Counted from the stretch's first letter, positions 51,487 to 60,784 are shown. The stretch is 64,000 nt of DNA from Lentzea cavernae (GCF_014653695.1 NZ_BNAR01000030.1:1-64000); one strand, 5' to 3'. Notes: generated by a model not told the origin, from the letters alone. A program made the numbers and translations.

Positions 51487-52197
51487 TCACTGAACGGGTT
51501 CGGCGATGACCACTCTGTTCGCCTCGTACCCCTGCTGACCGCCGATCCACGTGCCGCCGCAGGTGACGAGGACCAGCCGGTGCGGGCCGCGCGGACCGAA
51601 GAACTCGACCGCGCGCGCCGGGAGTTCCTCCTTGCGCACGGTCTCGATCTGCTTGATGCGGAACTTGAACTCCTTGCCCGCACTGTCGGCGATCATGACC
51701 TCACGGCCGTTCTGCGCCTGCCACAGCTCCGCGAACGGGCCCTTCGCGCCCTTCCAGTCGACGTGCCCGGCCAGCACGGTCGCGCCCTCGGCGCCACCGA
51801 GGTCGGTGCCCCACCAGGTCGCCTCGCCGATGCCGTCGGGCACGGGCAGCACGCCGTCCTTGACCTCCTTGCGCACCAACGTCGCCGAACCGCCCGCGGG
51901 CAGCCGCACGGAACCCGGACCGGCCTTGGGCGGCGCGGGCTGCTGCTGAGGTTGCTGCTGCGGCGGGGAGGGGTCGGCGGGCCTGGCGTTGGCCGTGTTC
52001 GCACCACCGACCAGACCGGTCAGGTCGGGACCGCGGCCGGTGCTCAGGCTGTCCGCCACGGGTCCCGGTCCGACGACCGGGATCTCGTCCGCGACCGCGC
52101 GTCCCTTGACGACCGCGGTCTCGGACGTGCCGACCAGCACGCTGGCGGCGGCCACACCCGCCACCAGCGCACCGGTCAGAAAAGCCCTGCCACTCAC
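51487..52197 (-). CDS. Class F sortase
   Basis: A 236-aa membrane-anchored transpeptidase. The N-terminal hydrophobic segment (residues 5-24) is followed by a Pro/Gln-rich spacer (75-92). The catalytic triad is His145 in VLAGHVDWKG, Cys213 in LVLVTCGG and Arg228 in YEANRVV. The short TxC motif (VTC) and lack of other domains fit class F. The GTG at 52197 overlaps the stop of the upstream surface protein, strongly suggesting that protein is its substrate. Confidence 0.88.
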   Translation of the reverse strand: MSGRAFLTGALVAGVAAASVLVGTSETAVVKGRAVADEIPVVGPGPVADSLSTGRGPDLTGLVGGANTANARPADPSPPQQQPQQQPAPPKAGPGSVRLPAGGSATLVRKEVKDGVLPVPDGIGEATWWGTDLGGAEGATVLAGHVDWKGAKGPFAELWQAQNGREVMIADSAGKEFKFRIKQIETVRKEELPARAVEFFGPRGPHRLVLVTCGGTWIGGQQGYEANRVVIAEPVQ

Positions 52198-53582
52198 TGC
52201 CTGCGCCACACCAGGAAGCCTGCCAGCGCCGCGCCGAGCAGCACGAGGCCGCCCGCTCCCAGCATCAGGCCCGGACGCAGCTCCGTGGCGAACGACGCCG
52301 TCGCGACCGGCGTCTGGCCGTCCGCACCGGCGGGGATCGTGCTCGGCACGACGGGCTTGTTCGGCTTGTTCACCAGCTCGAGCGCGAGCGTCTGTCCTGC
52401 CGCGACGGTGCCGCACGCGGACGGCGGCGCCTTCGGGTCGAAGAACTCCTCGTACCCCTTGGGGGCGGTCACCTCGACGAGGCAGATCTCCTGCGGGGTG
52501 CGCAGGTCCGGCACCTCGACCGTGCCGTCGGCACCGGTCTGCAGCACCAGCGGCTTGCCGTCCGTGCCGACGAGGTCCGAGTCGTCCTGCTTCTTCGCCG
52601 CCGACGTCTGGTCCTTGGCCGTGACGCGCAACGCGACACCCGCGATGGACTTCTTGGTCTCGGAGTCGATCTTCGTGATCTTCACGGCGCCGGGAGCGGT
52701 CTTCGCGGTGGTGTTCGCGGCGGCGTTCAGCTTCAGCTCGCCACCGGTCGTGACCATGCGCTGCATGTTCTCGGTCTGGATCGGGAAGTGCACGACCGGC
52801 TTGAGCGCGGGGGAGTCCGCGACGGCCGCGATCGACGGCTTGGGGCCGGTCGCGATGAGCTTGACGGCGGCGGGGCTGCCGTCCGCACCCGTGGTGGCCG
52901 TACCGCTGGTCGCGCCGTCGGCGAGCTTCGCGTCGGTCAGCGTGAAGTTGATCGGGGCGTTCGTCACGCCCTTCTTGTCGGCCTTCACCAGCGACAGCGT
53001 CCAGGTGGACTCGGTGTCGACGATCACCGGTTCCTTCGGCGCGGTCGCGGTGAGCTCCCACGGCCCGCGGTTGGCCTCGGCGTCGGCCTTGATGCGCGTG
53101 ACGGTGTCCAGGACGGACTTCGGCAGGCGCGCGGCGTAGAACTCGGCGTTGTAGGCGAGGTACTTCGCGTCGGTCGTGTCGTACTTGACCTCGCCGTCGG
53201 GCGCCGACGTCCAGCTGTGCAACAGGTGCGCGAGCGCCGCGGCCTCGTCCGGGGACTTGGTCGTCGAGTAGCGCAGCAGCAGGTAGGAGATGTTCGCCGC
53301 GATGTCGGGGGCGAGTTCCTTGCCCGCCTTGGTGCGCAGCAGGTCGCCTTCCTTGTACCCGACGTTGCTGTCCGGCGCGGGCAGCGCGTACTGCACGCAC
53401 CACACCTGCTTGTCCTGCCAGATGTAGGAGCCGTGCCACTCGCTACCCGGTGTGGCGTTGGGCTGGACCTCTGTCGCGTTGTGCCCGATGCCCTTGACGC
53501 CGACAGCGGACGCCGTCGCGGGAACGGTCAGGAGCACGAGCCCCGAAACCATCGCCGCGGCGGCCAGACGTTTCCAGCCCAT
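52194..53582 (-). CDS. Cell-surface thioester-like/SpaA-like adhesin, probable sortase substrate
   Basis: A 462-aa exported surface protein. A signal peptide (residues 1-26) is followed by a TED-like region with Cys62 in QVWCVQYALP; where a second Gln is expected the sequence reads AALAHLLHSW, so thioester formation is uncertain. Later come immunoglobulin/SpaA-like domains (VKITKIDSETKKSIAGVALR; LVEVTAPKGYEEFF). The C-terminus is a sorting-signal-like hydrophobic helix (about 436-458) ending WRRQ, but no LPXTG is present; TELRPG precedes it. Confidence 0.8.
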   Translation of the reverse strand: MGWKRLAAAAMVSGLVLLTVPATASAVGVKGIGHNATEVQPNATPGSEWHGSYIWQDKQVWCVQYALPAPDSNVGYKEGDLLRTKAGKELAPDIAANISYLLLRYSTTKSPDEAAALAHLLHSWTSAPDGEVKYDTTDAKYLAYNAEFYAARLPKSVLDTVTRIKADAEANRGPWELTATAPKEPVIVDTESTWTLSLVKADKKGVTNAPINFTLTDAKLADGATSGTATTGADGSPAAVKLIATGPKPSIAAVADSPALKPVVHFPIQTENMQRMVTTGGELKLNAAANTTAKTAPGAVKITKIDSETKKSIAGVALRVTAKDQTSAAKKQDDSDLVGTDGKPLVLQTGADGTVEVPDLRTPQEICLVEVTAPKGYEEFFDPKAPPSACGTVAAGQTLALELVNKPNKPVVPSTIPAGADGQTPVATASFATELRPGLMLGAGGLVLLGAALAGFLVWRRQ

Positions 53583-53900
53583 GGTGAATTGTCATCCCCT
53601 CTGACCTGTGAGATCCCGTGTGCGAGCTTCTCGTTCCCCCACACCGGGGACAAGCCGCCACGAGGGGGAAGTGTCTCGTCACTGAGCGTGTGACTGTGAA
53701 TGGAATGTGACGGGGCTTACGCGGATCGGGAAGGACACGCCGCGACACGCCGCAGTCTCATAACGCTCCGGAGTTAGCGCAGTATTTGCGCACGTGTGAT
53801 CGTCGTCGGGGGTAAAGTCGCCTTTACCGATGGGGAACATGGCACAGAGCGTGCTCGTTGTACCCCGTGACGGCGTAAAGCAACGCCCCAGGAGGACCAG
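53583..53900. other. Divergent intergenic region with an inverted repeat
   Basis: Promoter region between the surface protein gene (minus) and BI-1 (plus). GGTAAAG (53811-53817) and CTTTACC (53822-53828) form a perfect 7-bp inverted repeat around TCGC, about 75 bp upstream of BI-1. No gene is visible here. Confidence 0.55.
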
Positions 53901-54707
53901 GTGCGCTCGAGCAGCAACCCGGCTTTCCGTAACCTGCCGACCGGCGGCGGGTACGGAGGCTACGCAGGCTTCGGCCAGCAAGACCAGGCCGGCTACCAGC
54001 AGGCCCCGCCGCCGCTGACCAGCGAGCGGCCCATGACGATCGACGACGTCGTCACCAAGACGGGCATCACGCTCGCCGTGGTGGCCGCGACCGCCGTCGT
54101 GACCTACCTCATGCAGGCGTGGGTCCTGCTGTTCCCGGCCGCGATCATCGGCCTGGTGCTCGCGCTGATCATCACGTTCAAGCGCATGCCCAGCCCGCCG
54201 CTCGTCATCGCCTACGCGGCCGTCGAGGGCGTCTTCCTCGGCGCGTTCAGCGGCATCATCGGCAACATGGTCGACCGCATGACCGGCACCCCCGGTCAGG
54301 GCGTGGTGATCATCGGCCAGGCGATCATCGGCACGATCGGCGTCTTCGCCGGCATGCTCGTGGTCTACAAGACGGGCGCGATCCGCGTCACGCCGAAGTT
54401 CACCAAGTGGATCGTCGGCGCGATCATCGGTGTCGGCGTCCTCATGCTCTTCAACCTGATCATGAGCTTCTTCACCGACGGCGGCCTCGGCCTGCGCGAC
54501 GGCGGCCCGCTCGCGATCATCTTCAGCCTCGTCTGCATCGGCCTCGCGGCGTTCAGCTTCCTGATCGACTTCGACGCCGCCGACCAGGCGATCCGCGCCG
54601 GCGTGCCGGCCAAGTTCGCGTGGCAGATCGCGTTCGGTCTCACGGTCACCCTGGTGTGGCTGTACACCGAAATCCTGCGCCTGCTGTCGTACTTCAACTC
54701 GGACTGA
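53901..54707 (+). CDS. Bax inhibitor-1/YccA family membrane protein
   Basis: A 268-aa membrane protein with seven membrane segments preceded by a 40-residue Gly/Gln/Pro-rich cytoplasmic tail (TGGGYGGYAGFGQQDQAGYQ). MTIDDVVTKTGITLAVVAAT begins the BI-1 domain, and IDFDAADQAIRAGVPAKFAW near the end holds the conserved Asp pair. In YetJ-like homologues this is a pH-dependent calcium leak channel. AGGAGGACCAG precedes the GTG. A terminator follows. Confidence 0.88.
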   Translation: MRSSSNPAFRNLPTGGGYGGYAGFGQQDQAGYQQAPPPLTSERPMTIDDVVTKTGITLAVVAATAVVTYLMQAWVLLFPAAIIGLVLALIITFKRMPSPPLVIAYAAVEGVFLGAFSGIIGNMVDRMTGTPGQGVVIIGQAIIGTIGVFAGMLVVYKTGAIRVTPKFTKWIVGAIIGVGVLMLFNLIMSFFTDGGLGLRDGGPLAIIFSLVCIGLAAFSFLIDFDAADQAIRAGVPAKFAWQIAFGLTVTLVWLYTEILRLLSYFNSD

Positions 54708-54725
54708 CGCATCGGGTGTGCTGGA

Positions 54726-54753
54726 GGGGCGTTCCGCTGCGGCGGGACGCCCC
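54726..54753 (+). terminator. Hairpin terminator after BI-1 gene
   Basis: GGGGCGTTCCGC (54726-54737) pairs with GCGGGACGCCCC (54742-54753) around a TGCG loop, with one wobble pair. There is no T-tract. Confidence 0.6.
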
Positions 54754-54779
54754 TTCGGCGTTGTGGGGGGAGACGGGGG

Positions 54780-55115
54780 ATGACGAAGAGGTTCGACGAG
54801 GCCATGTGGCTGATGCGCCGCCACGATCCTCAGAAGAACGAAGACGGCTTCTGGCTGCTGAAACCGCACGCGGCGGAGCACCTCGACGAGTTGATCGAGG
54901 CGTTCAGGGCCGAGCAGGACGACCGCGGCCTCCGCGCCTGGTTGCTCGAACTCATCAGTCACGCCCGCGCGCCCGAGGCGTTGCCGATCCTGGTCGAGCA
55001 CCTGGACCACGAGGACGAGTCGCTGGTGGGCTGGGCCGTCAGCGGTCTGGAACAGCTCGACACCAAGGAAGCGCGAATCGCCCTCTACCGTCATCGCGCG
55101 AACAAGTACGACTGA
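54780..55115 (+). CDS. HEAT-repeat-like protein
   Basis: A 111-aa soluble helical protein. APEALPILVEHLDHEDESLV with GWAVSGLEQLDTKEA is a HEAT/PBS-lyase-like repeat, and LRAWLLELISHA a second helix pair. The function is unknown; it may be a small scaffold. The GNAT gene starts 13 bp after its stop. Confidence 0.7.
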   Translation: MTKRFDEAMWLMRRHDPQKNEDGFWLLKPHAAEHLDELIEAFRAEQDDRGLRAWLLELISHARAPEALPILVEHLDHEDESLVGWAVSGLEQLDTKEARIALYRHRANKYD

Positions 55116-55127
55116 GGGGGAATCGCA

Positions 55128-55538
55128 ATGGACTCCGCATATCGGCTCGTCCTGGAACGGCCGTCGATCGACGACTACCAGCGTTTGCGCAAAGAATCAG
55201 GACTGAGCGAACGCACTCGTGAAGAAGCCGAGAACGGCATCCGCGGCGGATGGGCCAGCGCAATCGTCATTCACGTGGAATCAGGCGAAACCGTCGGAAT
55301 GGGCCGCGTGGTCGGTGACGGCGGCACGTACTTCGTCATCATCGACATGGCGGTGCTGCCGCGGCACCAGCGCAAAGGCATCGGCGACGCGATCATGACC
55401 GCGTTGCTGGCCGGGATCCACGAGACCTCACCGGGCGCGTTGGTCAGCCTGCTCGCCGATCCGCCCGGCCGTCGTCTCTACGCACGACACGGCTTCGTGG
55501 AGAGCGCACCGGACTCGATCGGGATGTGGCGGCGCTAG
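55128..55538 (+). CDS. GNAT family N-acetyltransferase
   Basis: A 136-aa acetyltransferase. IDMAVLPRHQRKGIGDAIMT carries the acetyl-CoA-binding QRKGIG loop, and LLADPPGRRLYARHGFVESA is the C-terminal motif. MGRVVGDGGTYFVI is the preceding beta hairpin. GGGG before the ATG at 55128 is the RBS. The substrate is unknown. It is co-directional with and close to the HEAT gene. Confidence 0.88.
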   Translation: MDSAYRLVLERPSIDDYQRLRKESGLSERTREEAENGIRGGWASAIVIHVESGETVGMGRVVGDGGTYFVIIDMAVLPRHQRKGIGDAIMTALLAGIHETSPGALVSLLADPPGRRLYARHGFVESAPDSIGMWRR

Positions 55539-55542
55539 GCAT

Positions 55543-55752
55543 CTAGGCCCGCCAGCGCACGTCCGGCAGTTCGGTGCCCACCTTGATCAGGCAGGGCGTG
55601 CAGAGAGCGCCCGCCTGAGCGCGCGACACCCGTTCGTCGGGAACCGAATGTTCGCAGACGGCCTGGTAAAAGCTGCGAGACCCATTGGCTTGATCGAGAG
55701 AGAAAGCGTGGCATTGCAGGTCATATTCGCTTTGCCACCACACGTACGGCAT
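55543..55752 (-). CDS. Small conserved Cys-containing protein
   Basis: A 69-aa protein starting MPYVWWQSEYDLQCHAFSLD, with Cys14, Cys34 and a CTPC pair, so four Cys can bind a metal. FYQAVCEHSVPDERVSRAQA fits a zinc-ribbon-like fold. I cannot name the family. AGGAGG lies 9 bp upstream of the ATG at 55752. An earlier ATG at 55773 would precede this RBS and is unlikely. It converges with the GNAT gene. Confidence 0.75.
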   Translation of the reverse strand: MPYVWWQSEYDLQCHAFSLDQANGSRSFYQAVCEHSVPDERVSRAQAGALCTPCLIKVGTELPDVRWRA

Positions 55753-55916
55753 GTCCGACCCCTCCTTGCTCACCGGTAGGGACGGACTTCCCCTCGCCTG
55801 ATGACGCCAATGGGCGATGTTTGTCTCATCGGCGGAAAGGGGGCAGGCAAGTAGCTCCGTTCGGGTGAAGCGGAGCTACTTGCAAGCGTCAAATTGCAGA
55901 TCTTGTGGTGAAAGGG

Positions 55917-57137
55917 TCAGCTGAGGCGCTCGACGACCATCGCCATGCCCTGGCCGCCGCCCACGCACATGGTCTCGAGACCGAACTGCTTGTCGTGGAA
56001 CTGCAGCGAGTTGATCAGGGTCGTGGTGATGCGCGCACCGGTCATGCCGAACGGGTGGCCGACGGCGATGGCGCCACCGTTGACGTTCAGGCGGTCCAGG
56101 TCGATCCCGAGGTCCTGGTAGGACGGGATCACCTGGGCTGCGAACGCCTCGTTGATCTCCACGAGGTCGATGTCGGAGACCGACAGGCCCGCCAGCGCCA
56201 GCGCGCGCTTCGAGGCCTCGACCGGGCCGAGGCCCATGATCTCCGGCGAGAGGCCGGAGACACCGGTCGACACGATGCGGGCCAGCGGCGTGATGCCGAG
56301 CTCGCGGGCCTTCGTGTCGGACATGACCACGAGGGCCGCGGCACCGTCGTTGAGCGGGCAGCAGTTGCCGGCGTTGACGCGGCCGTTGGGGCGGAAGACG
56401 GGCTTGAGCTGCGACACGGCCTCGTAGGTGACGCCGGCGCGTGGGCCGTCGTCGGAGGACACCACGGTGCCGTCGGGCAGCTCGACCGGCGTGATCTCGC
56501 GTGCCCAGAAGCCGTCGGCGATGGCCTTCTCGGCGAGGTTCTGCGAGCGGACGCCGAACTCGTCCATCTCCTGACGCGAGATCCCCTTGAGCAGAGCCAA
56601 GTTCTCGGCGGTCTCGCCCATGGGGATGTAGACGTCCGGCACGACGTCGAGCGTCCGCGGGTCGACCCACTCCTCGGCGCCGGCGGCCTTCGTGGCGGCG
56701 GTGCGCGCCTCGGCCTCGCCGAACAGCGGGTTGTGCGTGTCCGGCCACGAGTCGGAGCTGCCCTTGGCGAACCGCGACACGGTCTCGACGCCGGCGGAGA
56801 TGAACACGTCGCCCTCGCCCGCCTTGATGGCGTGCAGGGCCATGCGCGTGGTCTGCAGCGAAGAAGCGCAGTACCGCGTCACGGTCGTGCCGGGCAGGTT
56901 GTCGTAACCCAGCAGCACGGACACGATGCGCGCCATGTTGAAGCCCTGCTCGCCGCCGGGAAGGCCACAGCCGAGCATCAGGTCGTCGATCTGCGCGGGG
57001 TCGAGCTGCGGCACCTTGTCCAGTGCCGCGCGGATCATGCGCGCCACCAGGTCGTCGGGCCGAACGTCCTTCAGCGAACCCTTGCCCGCGCGGCCGATGG
57101 GGGAGCGGGCAGCGGAGACGATCACGGCCTCAGGCAT
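55917..57137 (-). CDS. Acetyl-CoA C-acyltransferase (thiolase)
   Basis: A 406-aa thiolase. The nucleophile is Cys90 in TVTRYCASSLQTTRMA. NGGAIAVGHPFGMTGARITT holds the His, and METMCVGGGQGMAMV-type end (ETMCVGGGQGMAMVVERL) the second Cys. It degrades or forms beta-ketoacyl-CoA. In M. tuberculosis the equivalent position is fadA3 (Rv1074c). GAGGAG lies 7 bp before the ATG at 57137; the GTG just upstream (57140) is less well spaced. Confidence 0.93.
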   Translation of the reverse strand: MPEAVIVSAARSPIGRAGKGSLKDVRPDDLVARMIRAALDKVPQLDPAQIDDLMLGCGLPGGEQGFNMARIVSVLLGYDNLPGTTVTRYCASSLQTTRMALHAIKAGEGDVFISAGVETVSRFAKGSSDSWPDTHNPLFGEAEARTAATKAAGAEEWVDPRTLDVVPDVYIPMGETAENLALLKGISRQEMDEFGVRSQNLAEKAIADGFWAREITPVELPDGTVVSSDDGPRAGVTYEAVSQLKPVFRPNGRVNAGNCCPLNDGAAALVVMSDTKARELGITPLARIVSTGVSGLSPEIMGLGPVEASKRALALAGLSVSDIDLVEINEAFAAQVIPSYQDLGIDLDRLNVNGGAIAVGHPFGMTGARITTTLINSLQFHDKQFGLETMCVGGGQGMAMVVERLS

Positions 57138-57229
57138 CACGAAACTCCTCGTTGAGAGTCAAGGTTGCCGTCGAGCCTAGTTAACGGCCGCTCACCCCGG
57201 CCAGCGCGAGTGACGAGGATTTCCGAAAC

Positions 57230-58117
57230 TCACGCGTGCCGCTTCTGCAGCCACGCCGGCACCCGTGACGGCCGCAGCGCCAGCGCGGCCGCGGACCGGA
57301 TCGGCTCCGCCGGTGCGTTCCACCCCGCCCACAGCCCCGCCACCTGGCACAACGGCGCCAGCAACAAGCCGGCTGCGGCCTCGTAGCCCGCCGCACTCGG
57401 GTGGAAGCGGTCCGAGCTGAACATGTCCACGTGCCGCGCCATGAACTCCGGCGCCAGCAGGTTCCCCAGCGACACCGGCACCCCACCGGCCCGGCGCACG
57501 GCAGCGGTCTGCGCGGCCGCGAGCCGCAGGCTGTACCGGTGCCCGACCATCCGCAACGGCTGGGGGATCGGCCGCACGGTCCCGAGGTCGGGACAGGTGC
57601 CGACGACCACGCCGCACCCGGCCGCGCGCAGCCTGCCCACCTGCTCGGCCAGCAACCGGGCCGACGCGGCGGTGCCCATCCGCGACGTCACGTCGTTCGC
57701 GCCGATGATGATCACCGCGACCTGCGGTGCTACCCGCAGCGCCGCGTCGACCTGCGGCACCAGGTCACGCGTCGTCGAACCGCTCACGGCGAAGGTCGAC
57801 AGGCGCACCGGCCGTCCCGCCTCCTCCGCCAGTGCCTGGGCCAGCAACACGCCCGGCATCTGCGAGGGATGGGTCACACCGAGGCCCACCGCCATCGAGT
57901 CGCCGAGCACCACCAGCCGCACCGGATCGCCCCCGTCGTCGAGGTACACGCCGTCCGGAGCCGGCCAGAGGTGCTCCAGCACCCCGATGGCCACCCGAGC
58001 ACGTCTTCCCTGCTCCGTGAGCAGTCCGGCCAGCGCGCCCGACAGCCCTCCGAGGGTCGCCGCGGTCATCGCCACCGCGCGCAGAGTTCTCAGCCCGATC
58101 ACCCGCACCACCTCCAT
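57230..58117 (-). CDS. SGNH/GDSL hydrolase (Rv1075c-like)
   Basis: A 295-aa esterase-type protein. RLVVLGDSMAVGLGV is block I with the Ser nucleophile, VAVIIIGANDVTSRMG block III, and DRFHPSAAGYEAAAG block V with Asp and His. A hydrophobic N-terminal segment (about residues 12-33) suggests membrane anchoring or export. Its place between the thiolase and CBS genes matches Rv1075c. It is divergent from cbs with about 100 bp between. Confidence 0.88.
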   Translation of the reverse strand: MEVVRVIGLRTLRAVAMTAATLGGLSGALAGLLTEQGRRARVAIGVLEHLWPAPDGVYLDDGGDPVRLVVLGDSMAVGLGVTHPSQMPGVLLAQALAEEAGRPVRLSTFAVSGSTTRDLVPQVDAALRVAPQVAVIIIGANDVTSRMGTAASARLLAEQVGRLRAAGCGVVVGTCPDLGTVRPIPQPLRMVGHRYSLRLAAAQTAAVRRAGGVPVSLGNLLAPEFMARHVDMFSSDRFHPSAAGYEAAAGLLLAPLCQVAGLWAGWNAPAEPIRSAAALALRPSRVPAWLQKRHA

Positions 58118-58219
58118 TCCCCGGAATCGTGGGCTGCCTCGTTCGAATCAACCTCCGCAGCCACTAGAGCTACGCTTCGTCCCGCTATCTCGGAGTGTGG
58201 GAGCAGGGAGTGGATACCG

Positions 58220-59590
58220 GTGGAGTACGTCGAACACGTCGTCGATCTGGTCGGCAACACGCCGCTGGTCAAGCTCAACTCGCTGACGACGGGCATCAAG
58301 GCCACGGTGCTGGCCAAGGTCGAGTACCTGAACCCCGGCGGCAGCGTGAAGGACCGCATCGCGCTGCGGATGGTCGAGGCGGCCGAGAAGTCCGGTGAGC
58401 TGCAGCCCGGCGGCACGATCGTCGAACCGACCTCGGGCAACACCGGCGTCGGCCTCGCCCTGGTCGCGCAGCGCAAGGGCTACAAGTGCGTGTTCGTCTG
58501 CCCCGACAAGGTCAGCGAGGACAAGCGCAACGTCCTCAAGGCCTACGGCGCCGAGGTCGTGGTGTGCCCGACCGCCGTCGCGCCCGAGCACCCCGACTCC
58601 TACTACAACGTCTCGGACCGGCTCGTCCGCGAGATCCCCGGCGCCTGGAAGCCCAACCAGTACGCGAACCCGGAGAACCCGGCGAGCCACTACCACCAGA
58701 CCGGCCCCGAGATCTGGCGCCAGACCGACGGCAAGATCACGCACTTCGTCGCGGGCGTCGGCACCGGCGGCACGATCTCCGGCACCGGCCGCTACCTCAA
58801 GGACGTCTCGGACGGCGCCGTGCAGGTCATCGGCGCCGACCCGGAAGGCTCCGTCTACTCCGGCGGCACCGGCCGCCCGTACCTCGTCGAGGGCGTCGGC
58901 GAGGACTTCTGGCCCGAGGCCTACGACAAGACCATCGCCGACCAGATCGTCGAGGTCTCCGACGCCGACTCGTTCGACGTCACCCGCCGCCTCGCCCGCG
59001 AGGAGGGCCTGCTCGTCGGCGGCTCCTGCGGCATGGCCGCGGCCGCCGCGCTGCGCGTCGCACGTGACCTGCCCGAGGACGCCGTCGTCGTCGTGATCCT
59101 CCCGGACGGCGGCCGCGGCTACCTGTCCAAGGTCTTCAACGACCGCTGGATGGCGTCCTACGGCTTCCTGCCGCCCGACTCGACCGGCGCCACCGTCGGC
59201 GACGTGCTGCGCCGCAAGGGCGGCATGCTCCCGGACCTCGTGCACGCGCACCCCAACGAGACCGTCGGCGACGCCGTCGCGATCCTGCGCGAGTTCGGCG
59301 TCTCGCAGATGCCCGTCGTCAACGCCGAACCGCCGATCATGGCGGCCGAGGTCGCGGGCGCCGTCAACGAGCGCGACCTGCTCGACGCCCTGTTCACCGG
59401 CAAGGCGCAGCTCTCCGACCGCCTCGACAAGCACATGTCCCCGCCGCTTCCCACGCTCGGCGCCGGTGAGCCCGTCGGCATCGCCATGAACGCCCTGTCG
59501 CACGCCGACGCCGCCCTCGTCCTGGAGGACGGCAAGCCCGCCGGCGTCGTCACCCGGCAGGACATTCTGGGCTTCTTGGCTGGTCGCTGA
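58220..59590 (+). CDS. cbs: Cystathionine beta-synthase
   Basis: A 456-aa PLP enzyme condensing serine and homocysteine to cystathionine. The PLP-lysine is Lys44 in NPGGSVKDRIAL, the substrate loop is EPTSGNTGVGLALVA, and the phosphate loop is GVGTGGTISGTGR. GGSCGMAAAAALRV is also typical. Two C-terminal CBS domains (about 335-455) follow: LVHAHPNETVGDAVAILREF and DADAALVLEDGKPAGVVTRQ-like segments. The GTG at 58220 has GGGAG 9 nt upstream. Order cbs-RDD-metB matches Rv1077-Rv1079. Confidence 0.93.
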   Translation: MEYVEHVVDLVGNTPLVKLNSLTTGIKATVLAKVEYLNPGGSVKDRIALRMVEAAEKSGELQPGGTIVEPTSGNTGVGLALVAQRKGYKCVFVCPDKVSEDKRNVLKAYGAEVVVCPTAVAPEHPDSYYNVSDRLVREIPGAWKPNQYANPENPASHYHQTGPEIWRQTDGKITHFVAGVGTGGTISGTGRYLKDVSDGAVQVIGADPEGSVYSGGTGRPYLVEGVGEDFWPEAYDKTIADQIVEVSDADSFDVTRRLAREEGLLVGGSCGMAAAAALRVARDLPEDAVVVVILPDGGRGYLSKVFNDRWMASYGFLPPDSTGATVGDVLRRKGGMLPDLVHAHPNETVGDAVAILREFGVSQMPVVNAEPPIMAAEVAGAVNERDLLDALFTGKAQLSDRLDKHMSPPLPTLGAGEPVGIAMNALSHADAALVLEDGKPAGVVTRQDILGFLAGR

Positions 59591-59678
59591 GCGTGGAAGC
59601 CCGTGCGTCCGATAGCGTGACGCCCGATCATCATCAGTCTTACTCGTACACGGCCCAGCCAAGGGGGTTGGAAACCGG

Positions 59679-60737
59679 ATGAACGCTCCGCAGCCGCCAG
59701 GAAATCCGTTCGGCGGTCAGCCGCAGGAGCCCAACGCGGACGCCACGCAGATCGTCCCGGGAGGTGGGCAGCCGTCCTCGGCGAACCCCAACCCGGACGC
59801 GACGCAGGTCGTCTCGCCGGGACAGGCTCCTGCCGCACCGCAGCAGAACGCGGACGCCACCCAGGTCGTCAGCCCCGGGCAGGCACCTCCCGTCTCGGGT
59901 GGCTTCCCGGCACAGGGACCCGGCTCCGGCGGGTTCCCCGCCCAGCAGCCGCCCGCCTACGGCGCTCCGCAGCAGCAGCCCTACGGGGCTCCGCAGCAGC
60001 AGCCGTACGGCGCACCGCAGTCCAACCCGTACGGCCAGCCGGCCGTCGGCGCCTACGGCCAGCCGCAGCAGCCTTACGGCGCGCCGCAGTCGAACCCGTA
60101 CGGTCAGCCGCAGCAGCAGGCGTACGGCCAGCCCGGCGGCTACGGTCAGCCCGCCTACGGCATGGCCCCGCCTCCGCCCACCGGCTACGCCGAGTGGGGC
60201 CAGCGCTTCATCGGCTACCTGATCGACGTCGCGGCTCCGACCGTCGTGGCGACGATCCTGTACTACGTGGTCATCGGCATCGCAGTCGGTTCCGACTCGC
60301 CCGGGCTCGCGCTCCTCGCCATCCCGATCTGGGTCGCGAACCTCGCCTTCATCATCTGGAACACGGTGATCAAGCAGGGTCAGACCGGTCAGTCGATCGG
60401 CAAGAAGGTCGCGAAGATCAAGCTGGTCGGCGAGGAGACCATGCAGCCGCTCGGCGGCGGCACGACGTTCGTGCGCCAGCTGTGCCACGTCGTCGACGCG
60501 CTGCCGTGCTACGCGGGCTTCCTCGCTCCCCTGTGGGAGCCGAAGAAGCAGACCTGGGCCGACAAGATCATGAAGTCCATCGTGATCAACGCCCCGGAGA
60601 CCGCGCAGCAGTACGGCGGTGGCACCGGCGGCTACCCGCAGCAGCCGAACACCGGCGGTTACCCGCAGCAGCCTCAGCAGGGTGGCTACGGCCAGCCTCC
60701 GCAGCAGGGCTACGGCGGTCAGCAGCAGGGCTGGTAG
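59679..60737 (+). CDS. RDD family membrane protein with Pro/Gln-rich N-terminus (Pra-like)
   Basis: A 352-aa protein. The first 165 residues are low complexity: three DATQ(I/V)V motifs and many [14 protein letters not shown] repeats. The RDD domain follows, with about three membrane segments: [40 protein letters not shown] and [17 protein letters not shown]. The C-terminal 50 residues again repeat GGYPQQP. The position between cbs and metB equals the proline-rich antigen Pra (Rv1078). The function is unknown. Confidence 0.88.
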   Translation: MNAPQPPGNPFGGQPQEPNADATQIVPGGGQPSSANPNPDATQVVSPGQAPAAPQQNADATQVVSPGQAPPVSGGFPAQGPGSGGFPAQQPPAYGAPQQQPYGAPQQQPYGAPQSNPYGQPAVGAYGQPQQPYGAPQSNPYGQPQQQAYGQPGGYGQPAYGMAPPPPTGYAEWGQRFIGYLIDVAAPTVVATILYYVVIGIAVGSDSPGLALLAIPIWVANLAFIIWNTVIKQGQTGQSIGKKVAKIKLVGEETMQPLGGGTTFVRQLCHVVDALPCYAGFLAPLWEPKKQTWADKIMKSIVINAPETAQQYGGGTGGYPQQPNTGGYPQQPQQGGYGQPPQQGYGGQQQGW

Positions 60738-60746
60738 AGCCTTCAG

Positions 60747-60784
60747 CTCAGCCCCCGGTCACCTCGTGGTGGCCGGGGGCTGAG
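60747..60784. terminator. Strong terminator between RDD gene and metB
   Basis: CTCAGCCCCCGGTCACC (60747-60763) pairs with GGTGGCCGGGGGCTGAG (60768-60784) around TCGT, with one wobble in 17 pairs. It lies 10 bp after the RDD stop. There is no T-tract. Confidence 0.8.
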
